Part shown: positions 43,391-57,368 of the stretch, piece by piece
Numbering within the stretch: the stretch's first letter is position 1
Layout of the letters: every line of letters starts with the position of its first letter
The notes under the pieces: model-generated
The model's database searches: none
Told to the model about the DNA's origin: nothing
What the model saw: the letters and a program-made list of their open reading frames with translations, nothing else
Origin: Schizochytrium sp. TIO01
Taxonomy: Eukaryota; Sar; Bigyra; Thraustochytrida; Thraustochytriidae
Length of the DNA: 64,000 bases
NCBI GenBank assembly: GCA_004764695.1
Contig: SMSO01000034.1
Location: 3,790,501 to 3,854,500 of the forward strand
Direction of reading: 5' to 3'
Program-made: the position numbers and the translations under genes

Positions 43391-46300
43391 TGTGCAAATG
43401 GCACGAAGGTGATGTAATCATCTAGCTGCACTTGAATCCAAGATCATCATCCAACAATATGCGCCCTCCTCCCGTGGTTTCGGCCTAACCTCCATAAAGA
43501 GCAATTTTGGGATCGATGTTGACGGGCCAAAAGGAGTTCTACCAAACCTGGAGGAAGATTGCCTGAGCTGCCAAACATTGTGGCACAGACATGTAGACCT
43601 TCAGTAAAACATAACTTTGAATGAAGTTCGCCAACCCTGTCGCGTGTTAGCTCGCATCTATTTATCTTTGCGCAAAGAGGAACATCTTCATTCGAGAATT
43701 CTGCAGGCTCAGCCAGATGCATGCATGGCTTGCGATCAAGCCCGTGCCTTTGTTTCCTACACTCACGCACGCACGCACGCACCGACAAAGGATCCATGAA
43801 CAAAGCACGTCATTCTGTGCCCTGACTGATCATTACAGGGCCCTTGGAGAAAGCTTATCGAGGTGTTAATTTCTTCCTCGCACGAAGAGAAAACTTCCGC
43901 AAGAGCCGTGAACGAGCTACGAGCTACAGAATCTTGGAATCCATCCACGGCACTCCGGGCGGTACCGGAGGGCCAGTGCTCCGCAGAAGCTACTTACTAG
44001 CTAGGTCCTCCAACGGAAACTCACAGACCTGCTAGGTTCTTTCGCCAGACTGGGGCAGAGACCCAACCCAACTCAACTTGTTGACTCTGCCCGATTATGA
44101 TGCACTGAGAAGACCATCATCTGGGAACCTACCTGGCTAGGTGCCTGTATTTCATTACTAAATTGAATGGCGATCAACGCTTCGCCTCCACTCTGGTTGT
44201 AATTGCGAATCTCTTGCGGCTGTGTGCGGTTTCGAGTTTTCTGCATGACTTGCACAATGAGCGATCGCTGTGACCAGAAGGAGGGGAGAGAAGGGAGGTC
44301 TCTGCTCCAAGCATGAGCAATTCAACGAAGTGAGAAGGAAAAGTCTTTGCTTTGTACAGTAGGTATGTAGCTTAGCTAGCTACTTGGTACTGGTAGCAGG
44401 CGCGTCTATAAATGTAATCACTGGCTACGTTGCCGTCAACCACGACGCAGCAAGTGTGCTTGACCTCTCGCCAGCAGTGCAGCGCCCGAGGCATTTCGAT
44501 TGCGCTGCCAACCTACCTACCTCGGGGATTTTAGTTTCAGATGATCCTCAGAGTTTGACATGTCAGCGCTCAACATTCAACACGTTGCAGTTTCGCATGA
44601 TCTCTGCTTGTTTAATGTTAAATATTGAAAACCTCCCAGATTATGGCCACGAGGAGCTGCTCCATAAGCCCTGTCAATCAATACGAAGTACGTCGTCCAT
44701 GATTCTTGACTTCTCTGAACAGGATGCCCAACCTCTCTACGTCTTTCTGCGAATTCCATCTGTTGGCGAATGCCGAGAACCACAGCAAAGAGTGAAGGTA
44801 AATAAATACACATACCTCGCTCCAAAATAATAGCAACACTTTACTATTTGCTGCCTGTACTAATTCATGCATCATGACAACGACGTCCTGACTCATGCTT
44901 TGCCGCAAGGTTGTGAAACCAGAGTTTAGAGAACAAGTGCTTTGGGCTTCGTGTCTGGAGCTCCGCGACGCCAGCGATGAGACTGTGATTGAGATTCTGA
45001 GACCTTGCTATGGCAATTGCTGCTACTTCTAGCGGCGTCGGACTCCTAAGCTTACGGTTATAAGGCAGGCTGGAAACCCTTGCCTGGGGCACTGTGCGAG
45101 AGTTTTCGAGGTCTCCTTTTGGACCCTGGTCTCTCGTTGCACGTCCATACATCTGACCAGACTGCGTTCCCCTGTCGCAAAAGGCGGCCAAATGCTTGAA
45201 ATGCGCTTATTCTGATAATTTGTTCTCTAGTTATTGGACATGGATATCCTCTTGAAAGTACATGTTTACAGAATGCCCCTCCTCTGCTTGCCTCTATGAA
45301 CGTAGGCACGGAGGCGATCAATCAGAATCGTGAGAGGAGCGGAGCGGAGCGAAGGAGCGAGCGGAGGTGTGATGCGACATTGAACATGGCGAAAAGGTAG
45401 AGCGCACTGCTGATGTAACGGACGATGAATAGATTTCAAACCAAGAAGTTTGTCTACCTGTGCCTGCCTGCCTAATGGATCGTTACCGATCGCGAGGTTA
45501 GGTGATGGATGAATTTGCTCCAAGCCTTGGAGAGAAAAAGAAGCCTTGAGCACTAAAGATTGAATGTGCTATACATCTACATATCAAAACTGTGTGGAGT
45601 GCATAGTACTTAATGCGTGCAGTTAGCCAAATAGATGTGGACTTTGGTGCGGGGGGAATTTAGTCTTAATATCACGGACGACTCGTGGAAAAGATTGCTC
45701 TTGATTTATTTTAACTCATTTGAAGTTGCCTTGATGCCTTGAAGCGGTTGGGAATGTCGTCGACACGATAGCAAAATAGCAAAAGGTTTCTTTCGATTCC
45801 ACCCTTCCACGCATACACATTCTTCACTCTCTTTGAGCTTTCCTACTAGCTAGTAGGCTGAAAGCTCATGTTTTTCTGAAGGGAAACAGTTTCGGTTTCT
45901 ATTTCTTAGGAGAAGGTTTACCACTGTATATTAGCTTTTGGCTAATGGGGAGTTCACATTTCGCTCTACGCAGACCTTCATCAGTGCAATAATATCTACT
46001 CAATACTCTCGCAGACTCGCGAAAATGTGCCGCTCATGGGCTGTCGAACCTTGTGTAACCTTCTATTTGCTTGCACCTATGCCGAAAATACGAAATGGAA
46101 ACCATATCTTGGCTGAATGAAATATTACTTGCGCTTGCTTAGCTCAAAAAAGACAACTCTCGCTGCGGTTTGTTCACCCTCACTATAGGGAGGATTTAAT
46201 CACTCAAGTTACCCAATCTTGAAAGTTCTTGACAAGAAAACCCCAAGAAATCTAAGAGGAGATGCATCACTTTACTTTACTCCTGAGAAAGAATATTTAA

Positions 46301-46734
46301 GAAATGTCACTCGACGACTGTGTTGTAAGCAACGTTATGCACGTTTAAGTTATTCTTGGTTCAAGGAGTTTGGCCTGTAGCGAGATGATGAGTGATAGCG
46401 CTCATCATGTTATATTTGAAATGGGTAGAATATACTTTGTCCTTTTGTTTTCGCTGACCGTGTTGCATTAACTAAAATGGAGCCAAGCTTTCCAGAAGCG
46501 TCAAATTTGGACACGCCAGTGAGGGAAACTACGCTTCCAACTTCATCAGATCTAGACATCGACCTTTTTTACAGACTGTTTTTGTTTGTTTATTTTTTGG
46601 GGTGAGTAAGACCTTTATCGACGTTCTTGCACGATCCAGAAGATAGACTGTTGGTCCATATTTGAAATCTGAACATTTGGGGCGATGAACAAAACCCGGA
46701 AGGAATTATGAAACTACTTTGCAGCTGAACCAAA

Positions 46735-46965
46735 TCAAACCTACGAAGTCTAATTCCAAGCAAACACATCAACTCTGTGCTCTTGTCGTGGAAACCTAAT
46801 TCCTGGCAAATCAATCAACTCTATGAAATGTGCTCTTATAATGGAAACCTAATTCTCGGCAAATCAATTAACTCTGTGCAATATGCTCTTATCTTGGAAG
46901 TCTAATTCCGGGCAAATAAATTAACTCTGTGAAATGTGCTCTTATCTTCAAAATCTATCGTTAAA
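46735..46965. repeat. ~53-bp tandem repeat, about four diverged copies
   Basis: A unit of about 53 bp recurs four times with divergence. Landmarks in each unit are CTAATTC, GGCAAAT, AACTCTGTG and TGCTCTTAT. The first copy lacks about six bases (GAAATG). The last copy is truncated. Confidence 0.8.
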
Positions 46966-49900
46966 AGAGCTTTATCTTAAAACATGCATTTTAGTCTTAG
47001 ATGCTAGTGTTTTGTATTTATAGTGGAGAACAACTCTATGAGTTGCCAGGGCTCTCTAGCTAGAACGCTCGCTGTTTACGTAAAGCTAGGGGATTTTGAT
47101 AAGATTGTTACACTAGTAATGTAGTGAAGAGAGGGGGGACAAAGAGCACCCAGTTGCTGCATACATATGTGTACCCTCATACTTTTCCCTTTAATGCATA
47201 CCAAACTTGAAGTACTGCGAAAACAAATGCTTTACAACTGCCCTTATGTTATTGGGGCAAGAACCATCTTCTTGCTCTCTTCAACATTATCAGAAAAAAA
47301 CAAAAACAAAGAAAAACAAAAAAAAACTAAAATTGGTTTACTACGTTGATCCATCATTAATGAAAATCGGGCGAGGGAGCGTATGATTAATGTCCATACG
47401 GAATTTGCGCTAGTGCTGTTGAGAAGCCTAATGGTCTGCACTTTGCGTTCTCTGAGTGTAACTGGTTAGCAAGGTCTGATAGATAAGCTTGAGGATTTAC
47501 AAACTTGTGAGGCCTCTTTATTGTGCATTGTTGATCTTATGCCATCTGAATAATACGTGTACTTTCCACAACATTAATCACGTGGACAGCCTCCTAGGAC
47601 AGATGCTTATCTTACTGCCTAAAAGATCACTTCATATCTGTGCTTGTCTTGCTACCCCTCGAGTACGACAACAGCTAATTCGATTCTCAAACCATCCTGG
47701 TTTCTTTTATATATGCCATAAAGTGAATTGGCACTATGAACAGTTTTTGGATCCATGTGGAATTGCATCGTTTTGTTCGCAAGGATAAATAGTAGGATTT
47801 GGCATGCAATGCCCACCTTTATAGGCTGGTATACGACCTATCCAAAACTAAAAATATTTGAGTTGATTTATATCAGATTGGCTGGATGGAAACATTCTGC
47901 TGTCGTATACTCATCAACCAAGTTGAAATCTAGATACACTCTCTCAAACTATTATTGATTCATGAACATCCTGCATAGTTTCACGTGAGTGAAAGGCCCA
48001 GATCGCAGAAAATTATGAATCCCCCTCTTAGTACAAACACATCATGCATAGATCAACACAAATTTGAGTTCCTTGTCTTAAGACTAGCTCTATCAAAAAG
48101 AAACCCCATGCCTCTATGAAGTAAGTTGCTAATGTTTTACCTTTCTATCAAAGCTGTTGGCAGGCCAAATGTTGTCCTTTATAGCCTGCCACGATAACTT
48201 GAGCCTTTCATTAGCAACAAAGTCAAATAAGTATGTCTCTCTGTTATAACCTTCTTGGTCTCCTTGTGCATTTCCTATGAATGAAGTTCTCATGTGCCGC
48301 GTGGCCTGAGCAGCTTCCTAGAGTATCTCGGTGTCAACCCTCTTCCGTGAAAGCAGTGCAGCATAACCATTCAAACCCAAGTCCAACTTTTTAAACGTAT
48401 GAGGACCATTGCTAGCTAAGACAACTTTCCTTCAAGTCTAGGATGTTCTTGATTCTTGTGAGTCTTCAGTCCCGGCAGGTGCTTGAATTCCCACATGTTT
48501 CGAGAATCTCTTCCTTCTCCTCTCCTATAAGCTGGCTCGTTTCTCCCCTTGTCTAAAATGACCTCGTTCCACTATTGTGCTTTCTTTCCCCAAGCATCTT
48601 CAAGCCGACTTTAAGAGCAAGGAAAAACAAGCTTTGCGCAACAAGCTTATTTCTTCCCACCTTCAATCCAAACAGTATCTTGCAAGGCGCCCTTCATCGC
48701 CGCGTCGCTCTTTGTGCATCCCATCCGCGCCTCGTTTTCCCAACGCAAGAAGCTTAAGATCGAGCCGTACTTTGAGCCCCCAAACCTTGTTTTCATTTCC
48801 CCCTTTCTTCCTTTCTTCGCTCCTTAACACCTCTCCCTACATTAAACCCTAGCCCTCTCCCAGTGCACACCCTCCCAGCCAGGGATAGCGAGACTAAGCG
48901 TGTGAATGGGTAAATACGCCTCTTTCCTGTGGATGATTGGTAAAGCCGTTCCGCAGCTTCGGCGCGCAAAGGCCCCGCACGGCCGGGCTGAGGCGAGTGT
49001 CCACGGCGAAGGAGAGTGTCGGCCAGGCTGTCGTACGCCTCTTTCTTCGCTCAAACAGGCGGCTGGAAGAAGGGAGGCCTCGTCAAGGGGCCAAAGAAGG
49101 AAAGTTTTTCGAAACTTAGCACTTTTCAGGCCTTTAGGCCTCCACTACCCTTTACCATGAGCCCACCATCACCAGCCTCAGGTGAATACTTTCATTCGCC
49201 AATTTTGTAAGCATATGACTGTTTAGCCTTAACTGAAAAGAGTTTTTTGTTGTTGTTGAATATATATATTTATTTAAAATAAGTTGGAAAATAAAAAATA
49301 AATAAAAATTGCGAGAGCACACTTTGCCAGCGATTTTCCGTTTACTTGCTTACTACGCGTGTGTAGGTACGTGTTAGCTATTGGCTAGTTAGTCTTCTAT
49401 GCAGGCTCTTAGTAATTGAACAATAGGTGAATATGAGAAGTATTGGTAACCTGAAAAAAGGCATTGAAAAAGAGTGCTTTTGATGGACAGAGGGAAAAGC
49501 TCAGAACGAAGAAAGGGATGGCTGCAGAAGGACCACAATAAGAGCGGAGTGGAGGGCTGAAGCAGTGTCGTTGCTACGTCTTCGCAGGTCGGCAGAGCGT
49601 GATTCAGGGCCTCTTCAGACCTCACGAGGGGCGCCCTCGAATGCTAAACCAGAAGAGAAGGAGCGGCTCCTTCTTTCAGTGCCAGGGGTAAGAGTCGCCT
49701 ACCTTAGTCCTACTCGCATCCACATTTCTACTTTTTCTTTTTGATCGTACCATACCTCTACTGACAGCTACCATTGTAAAAAGTTTTTTAATTATAACTT
49801 TTCTTACTTCTTGAAATTGAATATTGATTTTGTTTGTTTAAATTAAAAAAATGACACTGGCGTTTAGGCGAAAGCGATAGGAGTGGGACTAGTAGGGGTA

Positions 49901-50434
49901 TGTTTTCGGTTAGGATAGCATGTAGATTGACAGAATGAAAGCTTTGACGTGGAGAGAAAGAAGGCAGAGCAGAGCCGAAAGGAGGCAAAGCGAAGGCAAA
50001 GCAAGGCGGAAGAGCATTGCGGAGGCACAGTTTGATTGGGTGGCCGCCGGAGCAGAGGCGGCCGGACCGCGTCTTTTCGAGAGGGCATCGGCTCAACTGC
50101 TCTCGTCAAAGGGCTGAGAAAATACCAGCCACCTCAGTCAGCTACCAGCCAGCATACAGGAGAAATGTACCTATAGGTAGTATATGCGCTAAAATGAAAT
50201 GAAACTTCAAAATTTGAAGAAAAACTAAACAAGGAGCACGGGCAATTTACCAGATAGCAACTCCTCGGATGTAGATCTCTCTCATGTTTATGGTTCGGAT
50301 GTCAAATTAATTTAATTATATACGTATATGTGTATTTTTAATGAAATGTGATTTGTTGACAATAAAAGAACAAAAAACAAAAATAGCAGCGAAATATTCA
50401 ATAGTCTGTGGGGAGCTGCGTTGTTTATTTATTT

Positions 50435-50492
50435 GTTTGTTCATTCATTAATTCATTCATTTATTCATTTGTTTGTTTGTTTGTTTGTTTGT
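50435..50492. repeat. TTCA / GTTT microsatellite
   Basis: ATTCATT words pass into about six GTTT copies. Confidence 0.8.
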
Positions 50493-52020
50493 TGTTGTTC
50501 AAGAGTTTACAAGTATATGGTGAAGAAAGAAGAAGATGCAGACTATCGATTGATTGCTTCGACGTACTTTCTTTCTCAATTGCTTGCTTGCCTCAGAGGC
50601 TCGTTGAAACCCACTCATTAGTAACCCTGTTGCTGGCACTTGATTTGCGAAAGCTCGGCGACTCAAAATAAAGGACGAGTGCAAGAAGAGGGTTCGAAGC
50701 AGGAATGAGTAAAAGGGCACGAAAGAAGCAAGTTGGAGATGAAACTAACTAGCCTTTTCTTCAAATACCTAGTACAATTTAGTAATGAATGAATAAGTAA
50801 GTAAATAAAATCAATATACAAACTAAAGGGTATTCCTAGTCACTCATTATATTAGCGCTTATTTATTCATTATTTTCTTTTTAAAGAAATTCCACCCGAT
50901 TTTGGAAGATTTGGGAAGGGAAAAAGCTGGAACGCTCAGGCCTACTAGAGCGACAAAGCATATCATTCACACTGCGTGAAGAATCAGTTTTTAGTATGTA
51001 GTGGACAGGATTGCAGTGGTTGTGTCTGCAGCCCCCACAGCATCGACGTACTCCTCTGTCTTCAATCACCTTTTCGAAGGAAAAGAAAGTCCATCATTTT
51101 GCAGATCTCTTCCCTCAGAAATGTGAAATATGCTTCTGTTATTACTTAATTAGTATGGTGCACACTTCTTATCTGTCAGCACATTCCGCAGTGAAGATCT
51201 CCTCTTAGCCCTTGTTGCCCCGAAACATCACGAGCTTCCACAAGCTTGCCAAAGTTTTCCCGCACCAGAACTTTTGCAATAACCACAGTATATGACATTA
51301 TTTGAATGTGGGAGATATTTATTCCTGAAATGAGTCCTCACAACGGCGTCAAGTAGCTTCCAAAAGTGTATGTTTAGGAAGTTGGTTGCAAGAAAAATGC
51401 GAGATCTACATAGAGGGGCAAAATACAAAGAGCCCCCCAGTCTGCTCGCGCGAACAAAACTAAGGCAAAAAGGGCAGCATCGGGAGGGTGCCGGTGATAC
51501 CGGGGAAACTAGAAGCTCGAACATACTTTTCATATTGTACCTACTGTACCCCAATGCATCCCTCCTTATTGGGAACGCTCTCAGATAATAGGGGTTACCA
51601 TAAAATTTATAGTCGGGGAATCCTTTTCACAGTAGAGGCGGTAGAATCCCGATTTGGGCGGGCTACTTGTGCCTTATACATTCATAGCGGTTGAGATGTA
51701 CCACAGTGCCTTAAGAAAGTCTTCCATAATGTGGGCAATGGTGGGAGATATTGTTAATAGTATTAATATGAGTTTGAGAGGGGATTTAGAGGCCCCCTTT
51801 GTGAGGCAGTGGCGAGCGAAAGCAGGAAGCAAGGGCAACAGAAAGGAAGGAGGAGTAGGAAGTCAGAGAAAAGGAGAAAGAAAGCCAAAGGAGGACAGAC
51901 GCCGCTGAGACAGGTCTGCGTAAAGAGGGGAAAGCCTTGAAGGAGGCGGAGAAAGTGAGAGGAAGAGCGGCGGAGCCTAAAGAGAGAATGATGGGAGGGG
52001 CGTCAAGGGAGGAGAAGGAA

Positions 52021-52072
52021 GGAAAAAGGAAAAGAAAAGGAAAAGAAAAGAAAAGAAAAGAAAGAAAAGACA
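52021..52072. repeat. (AAAAG)n purine array
   Basis: AAAAG pentanucleotides within a longer purine-only strand; a second patch lies at about 52145-52170. Confidence 0.85.
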
Positions 52073-52449
52073 AGCGTAGAGTAGCATAGAGTAGAGCAGG
52101 TTAGCGAGGAACAAACAGGAAGAGAGAAAGAAAGGAATTCCTGAAAGGAAAAGAAAAGAAAAGAAAAGAATGTAAAGGGAGAAGTAAACGAAGGAAGGAA
52201 CGAGGGAAAGAAGGCGAAAAAAGGTGGCGAGGCCGGCGAGAGGTTTGCAGAAGAAGGATAAAGGGCGGAGAAAAGAAGAAAAGAGGAAAGGAAAGCCTCA
52301 GAAAGAAGCGAAGGAGAGAATGAGAGAACGAATGAGTGAATGAGTGAGTGAGTGAAGGAATGAAAGAAACTGAGAATCTGAGAATCTGAGCAACTGAAGC
52401 AAAAACAGACATGTCCAGCAAACCAGCAACTCAGACTTCTTAGTCGAGG

Positions 52450-52870
52450 TACGTACAAGACGCGCACAGGGCGGAGACAGCGCCGGCGAGGCGGCGCAGG
52501 CGGCAGTGGCGCAGGCGACCGCCGCGGGCCACGGCCACGGCAACGGACGCACGCGCGGCGCGGCGCAGGCGGACCGCCGGGAGCGGGCGCGGGCGGAGAT
52601 GAGGCGCGCGAGATGAGATGATGGGGAGATTTGAACTACTTACTTCACCCGACGGCGACGAAAGGATGGAATGGCCTCTCTTCGCGCAGACTGAGTGAGA
52701 CCCCCTCGCCGTCGCGCGAAGAGCCGCGAGCCGAGCAGCAGCAGGCACGAAGGAACCGGGCTACGGGCGGCGCGCGAGGCATGCAGCGCCGCCCTCGCGC
52801 CGCGAGGAGGCAGGCAGGGTCCGCGCCGCAAGAGCCGGAGAGAGGCGGCGGAGAAGGACGAGGGAAATAG
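52450..52870. other. Strongly GC-rich, CpG-dense patch
   Basis: About 400 bp of very GC-rich, CpG-dense sequence abruptly follows purine-rich AAAG DNA. One plus-strand frame (GGC GGA GAC onward from about 52470 to 52618) is Ala/Arg/Gly-rich and uses G/C at third positions, but it has no clear start or splice partner. It may be a CpG-island-like region upstream of histone H3, an unrecognised exon, or inserted DNA. Confidence 0.5.
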
Positions 52871-53698
52871 GAGAGGCGGCGTTCTCTTGACCGCCCGGAA
52901 AGTGCAAAGAACGGAACGCCCTGTGCGGGGAATGCGGGGAATATGGGTTTTTCCCTGGTGTGAACTCCCGCTGTTCCCTGATGGTGTTTTTTTCCCTGGG
53001 GGTAGTTATTATAGAAACCCTTAACTGATAGAGGGAAAGAGAATGAGAGCGCGCGTGCGGAGAGAAAAAGATGGACAAGGGGAAGGCAACAAAGCAGAAT
53101 AGCAGACATATCGAGAGTAAGCCGAGGAGGGCAAGATGACCTTTGGCGCCAAGGGCGGCGAAGGGCGGATAGATGTGACGCAGGACGGCGGATGCGAGAA
53201 GGCACAGCTCTTTGGTGCGAGAAGAACGTGGTTGTCGATCAACTCCAGGTGAACTGCTCTCGCCGTGAGTCCAAGTCGCATTATGTTTGAGAGCAAAGAA
53301 GCAAACTGCAGCACTCTCTTCGTCGTGGACTGCGAAGTTGGAGGCCCATTTGTCGGTGTGAAGCAAGTACTGTCCGGAGCGGGTTGACTTGGCTGCATTC
53401 CGCTTCACATGATCACACTCTCATGCGCACACTTGATAGCTGCTTACTCTTTTGAAGGTTGCTTTGGTTTTGAGCCGGAGAGAAAATGTTGCGCTCTCAA
53501 GTCCACTTTCAGAGGGAAAGGAACGAATTAAAAGAGAGAGAGAGAAAGGGAGAGTTTACGGAGATGGTATTGATATAAGCGTTTTTGAGAGAATAAGTGA
53601 AGAACTAACTTAGAACTTGGATGATGAAATCAATGAATATTGGTCTGTAAACCAATTTTCGATCAGCAGAACCGTAACTCGAAGTCAAACCAAGGTAA

Positions 53699-54115
<417 letters not shown>

Positions 54116-55029
54116 GTCGGCATCCTTCTTGCTGTCGAAGTATTTTAATCTTCAGCAGAGGAGCAGGCTGCTGCCAACGAAGACATGTATCACGATTGCC
54201 TTTATTTTGCTTGATGGATGGACGTAGTAGGTAATTGAGCAAAATTCTATCTCCATCATTGTTATACATTTCTTTGTCCATTTCCATGACTTGTCGCTCT
54301 TGTTCTATTTATCTTTTGTTTCTCTCTTCTCGCTTGCAAGTTGTTTAGGAAAGCTTTTCGTTCATTGTATGCTATTGTGACATGACAAAGTAACTAAGCA
54401 GTCCTTAGGTTTCGGTCATGTTCAGGAGAAGAAACCATCTTTATAGCGATGAGGAGTGTTCTATCCTCCAGTGTGCTCTTTTACTGCAGAATATGATCGT
54501 CTACTTACTAATGAAACTTTATGCTCTATGCAGACATAACTTCAAAAGTTGATATTCTCATGCTTCTTTCAATAAGGTGCTATGTTGCAGCGATGTACCC
54601 TGAATAAAGTCTCAGTTTTTTGATGCATTAGTGCTTGTGTATTATTATGCCACGATTGATATGTATCCCAGTGTGAGTCAACGTCTTTGCTCAGTTGGTG
54701 GAGGTAGTAGTAGTAATAGTGGTTATCATATTAATCGCATTAGTATAATGTACTTTTATTAGTAGAGGTAGTTAAGTACTATTAAGAATAGGGTTTTATG
54801 TATATATTGTGTTAGTTAGCTAGCAAAGCGAAGAACTAACTAGTTGCCGCATAAAGCGCATGTGGTCTCGCCAGTGACTTCGTTACGCGCACACAAACTT
54901 TCATTGCGCACGGTCCCAGCAAGCGAGGTTTGGTGGCTACTAGACCTAGGCTGCTCACAACGTGTCATCTTCAAAAGTGGCTTTCTTCACGCTTTGTAGA
55001 GTGTTTGGAGGAAACCCGTTTGAGTCAGA
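54116..55029. other. Intergenic region
   Basis: AT-rich DNA between histone H3 and PSF1, both on the plus strand. Nothing recognised. Confidence 0.6.
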
Positions 55030-55863
55030 ATGACATCGATTCTGCCGTATGGCTCCAAAGCGCGTGAGCTTGTGCTAGAACTCAAGCGAAGCGATTGGTT
55101 GCCAACATACAACGTAAGTCGAGATAGTCCAAAGCGCTTTGAGATGAAAGCTTGACCCTGGAAAGCTATTATTCCTTTGAGTTTTAATCCTTGCATTGAA
55201 GCCAAAGCGTCTTGTCGCTAACTTCATTATCAAAACTACTTGATTTCAATGTTTTCGAATACACAGGATGAGGGCGTTAGACTTGTGCTTGGAGAGATTG
55301 ATGCTCTGTATAAGAGAATGCGAGCGCGCATGGAGGACGCCAGTGACCCTCGTGACCCCTACTATGCTTGCCCACTGATGGTTTATCATGTCAGTACTCT
55401 TCGAAACAAACGCTGCCTGCTGGCTTACTTAAAGCACCGTGCTGATGCCCTTGGGCAACTTCGATGGGATGCTGGAAGTGCCATTCCTGAGGATCTAAAG
55501 CGTAAACTCTGTGCTGAAGAAGTGCAGTATTTTGCGGAATATGACAACATGCTTCTTGATTACATGCGTGATGTGGATCTCGATCTTGGCGCAGTAAGTT
55601 TCATTTAGCCCAGGCACCGCCCTTTATTTATTTATGAAAGACGTACTAACATCAGATGCATCGTTTGAACCACCGTAATTTGATTGTAGGACATGGAACC
55701 TCCTAAGAACCTCTATGTTGAAGTTCGTGTACTCCGTGACTGTGGCGAGCTCGATACAATCAGTGGTACTATTGTTCTTGCAAAGGACACTACGCACAAC
55801 CTGCGGAGAGCTGATGTGGAGCACCTCATTCGCCAAGGAGCTCTGGAACAAATTTCCTCGTAA
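55030..55863 (+). CDS. PSF1: GINS complex subunit PSF1
   Basis: Three exons, 55030-55113, 55267-55593 and 55690-55863, give 194 aa; human PSF1 has 196. Both introns begin GTAAGT, end ACAG and GTAG, are 153 and 96 nt, and lie in phase 0. Exon 1 encodes MTSILPYGSKARELVLELKR. Exon 2 holds the helical A-domain with the family strings STLRNKRCLLAYL, LRWDAGS and AEEVQYFAEY. Exon 3 encodes the small B-domain: DMEPPKNLYVEVRVLRDCGE and the C-terminal LIRQGALEQIS. These match PSF1 (GINS1) along its whole length. GINS joins Cdc45 and Mcm2-7 to form the replicative helicase in the nucleus. This gene also gives the best view of intron structure in the window. Confidence 0.95.
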
Positions 55864-56939
55864 TCTAAATCATGACACCTTTAACCTTGAACATGGACGG
55901 GTCATCTTTCGAGACCACCGTCCTCATGAGAAAAATACTTCATCTGTTCCACTGATGAGCACCTTAACAAAACATAATAAACAACCCAGAGTGCTCTTCG
56001 CGAGTTCAAACAAAAGGCGCTTTGCTAATGAAACAATTCTGCCAAGGTTAACTACCTTTAAAAAGTGTTCGGCAAAAGCCCTGGAGATCGTAGAATCAGT
56101 CTTTTTGCTGAGTGTTAATAGGCGATCTACCTCATGTCATGCATTAATTAAATTCAACCATGTTCATGTTTGTCTGTAAAATCCATATTACTGTTCTCAC
56201 TTTTTTTTACTGGAGACATCTCTCTTGAGAAGGTAGAATGCAGAAACGAAAGTGTCTGTCACCTCTTGTAAACTTGAAATAGTCTAACATTAAAGTTTGC
56301 GAATGACAGTCGAAAAATTGTCGGTTGTTCTTGTTTTTTCTTTTTCAAATACATAGTGGTAGATAAAGGTTGCTTAATCATGATCTCGTGACTTGATTCT
56401 GTGACAGCATTTCGATTGTGGACTTTTTAAGATTTTAGATTTGCGATCATGATGCTTGGTTTAGATCAATGTGGAAATAGAAACAAAGGGGTGCTTCAGA
56501 ATTGCACAAAGCAAGTAGGTTGAGTCTAAAGTGGAAGAAGCCAATCATCGTTGTATTTAATTACCTAGATATAGGCTGTTTAATTTGTAATGTTTAGAAC
56601 ACGCTGATCGAGTCAGCAAATCGTGATCGACCAGACAGACTATCTTAAGTAAGCCAGCAGATGAAAAGGATTTTTTCTACTTGGCTAGCTTGTACCTATC
56701 AGAATACCACATGATCAAGAGGCTGAGAAATAAGGCTCGCCAGCATTTGGCCGACCAACACTTTATGGACAGGTAGATATCCGTGGCATATATTGCAAGT
56801 TTTGCACACTAGGCCATGCTTTGCTCAAAACGGGCAATTGCAGTTAGACTTTGAGCTCTCAAAAATGCATCTCAAAGTTAGAGCAGCTCAGACAAAGGGA
56901 GTTATAAAATCTTGTGCAGGAAGATGTCATAGGGACGCC
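55864..56939. other. Convergent intergenic region
   Basis: 3' space shared by PSF1 (+) and the thioesterase (-). A frame overlapping PSF1 exon 3 runs into it but is a shadow. No gene recognised. Confidence 0.6.
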
Positions 56940-57368
56940 TTATACGTGAAGGGCTGTGCGAACCTGGGCTGGGATCTTGGCGACGCGGTGAGTGCTGACA
57001 TCAATGCAAACGATCTCGAGCTCACCCTCCACGACAGTAACCTCCGGGGATCCCTTGACGTATGCACGCTGCTTGAAGACAAGGCGGAAGTCTGAAGGGG
57101 CCTGGACAGTAGACTCCACGACGAGCCAATCTCCGTGCTTAGCGCCACCCTTGAAGGTCATGTCCGTCATCTTGCGCACGTAGAGAGCACTACCGGCCTG
57201 GAGGAGCTCCTTGAGGGTCTGCATTCCAACAGCCTCATCACGAGCACGCTCAAAGTACTTGAAGTAGTTTCCAGCGTAGATTGCGCCCGTGAGATCGGTG
57301 TCTTCGTAGTACATGAGCATCTCTGAGCTAAAGCCAGGGCCATTCGGCGTGGTGATTTCGCAAGGCAT
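56940..57368 (-). CDS. Hotdog-fold acyl-CoA thioesterase, 4HBT/YbgC type
   Basis: 142 aa from ATG 57368; the upstream in-frame codon is only TTG. The sequence fits one hotdog domain of the 4-hydroxybenzoyl-CoA thioesterase class. YYEDTDLTGAIYAGNYFKYF with ERARDEA is the active-site loop and the long helix, including the DTD acid residues near 23-25. VRKMTDMTFKGGAKHGDWL and RLVFKQRAYV form the beta-sheet, and EGELEIVCID is the closing strand pair. YbgC-like enzymes hydrolyse short or medium acyl-CoA esters; the substrate here is unknown. No targeting signal is obvious. Intact and intronless. Confidence 0.88.
   Translation of the reverse strand: MPCEITTPNGPGFSSEMLMYYEDTDLTGAIYAGNYFKYFERARDEAVGMQTLKELLQAGSALYVRKMTDMTFKGGAKHGDWLVVESTVQAPSDFRLVFKQRAYVKGSPEVTVVEGELEIVCIDVSTHRVAKIPAQVRTALHV

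Noticed and set aside
52761-53408. Minus-strand frame of 215 codons divergent from histone H3
   Set aside because: Starts at GTG, is Arg/Ser/Leu-rich across the GC-rich patch, and shows no family similarity.
54690-54720. tRNA-like GCTCAGTTGGT word
   Set aside because: It resembles a tRNA A-box, but no matching TTCGANTC B-box or cloverleaf follows. I found no convincing tRNA, rRNA or spliceosomal RNA gene in the window.
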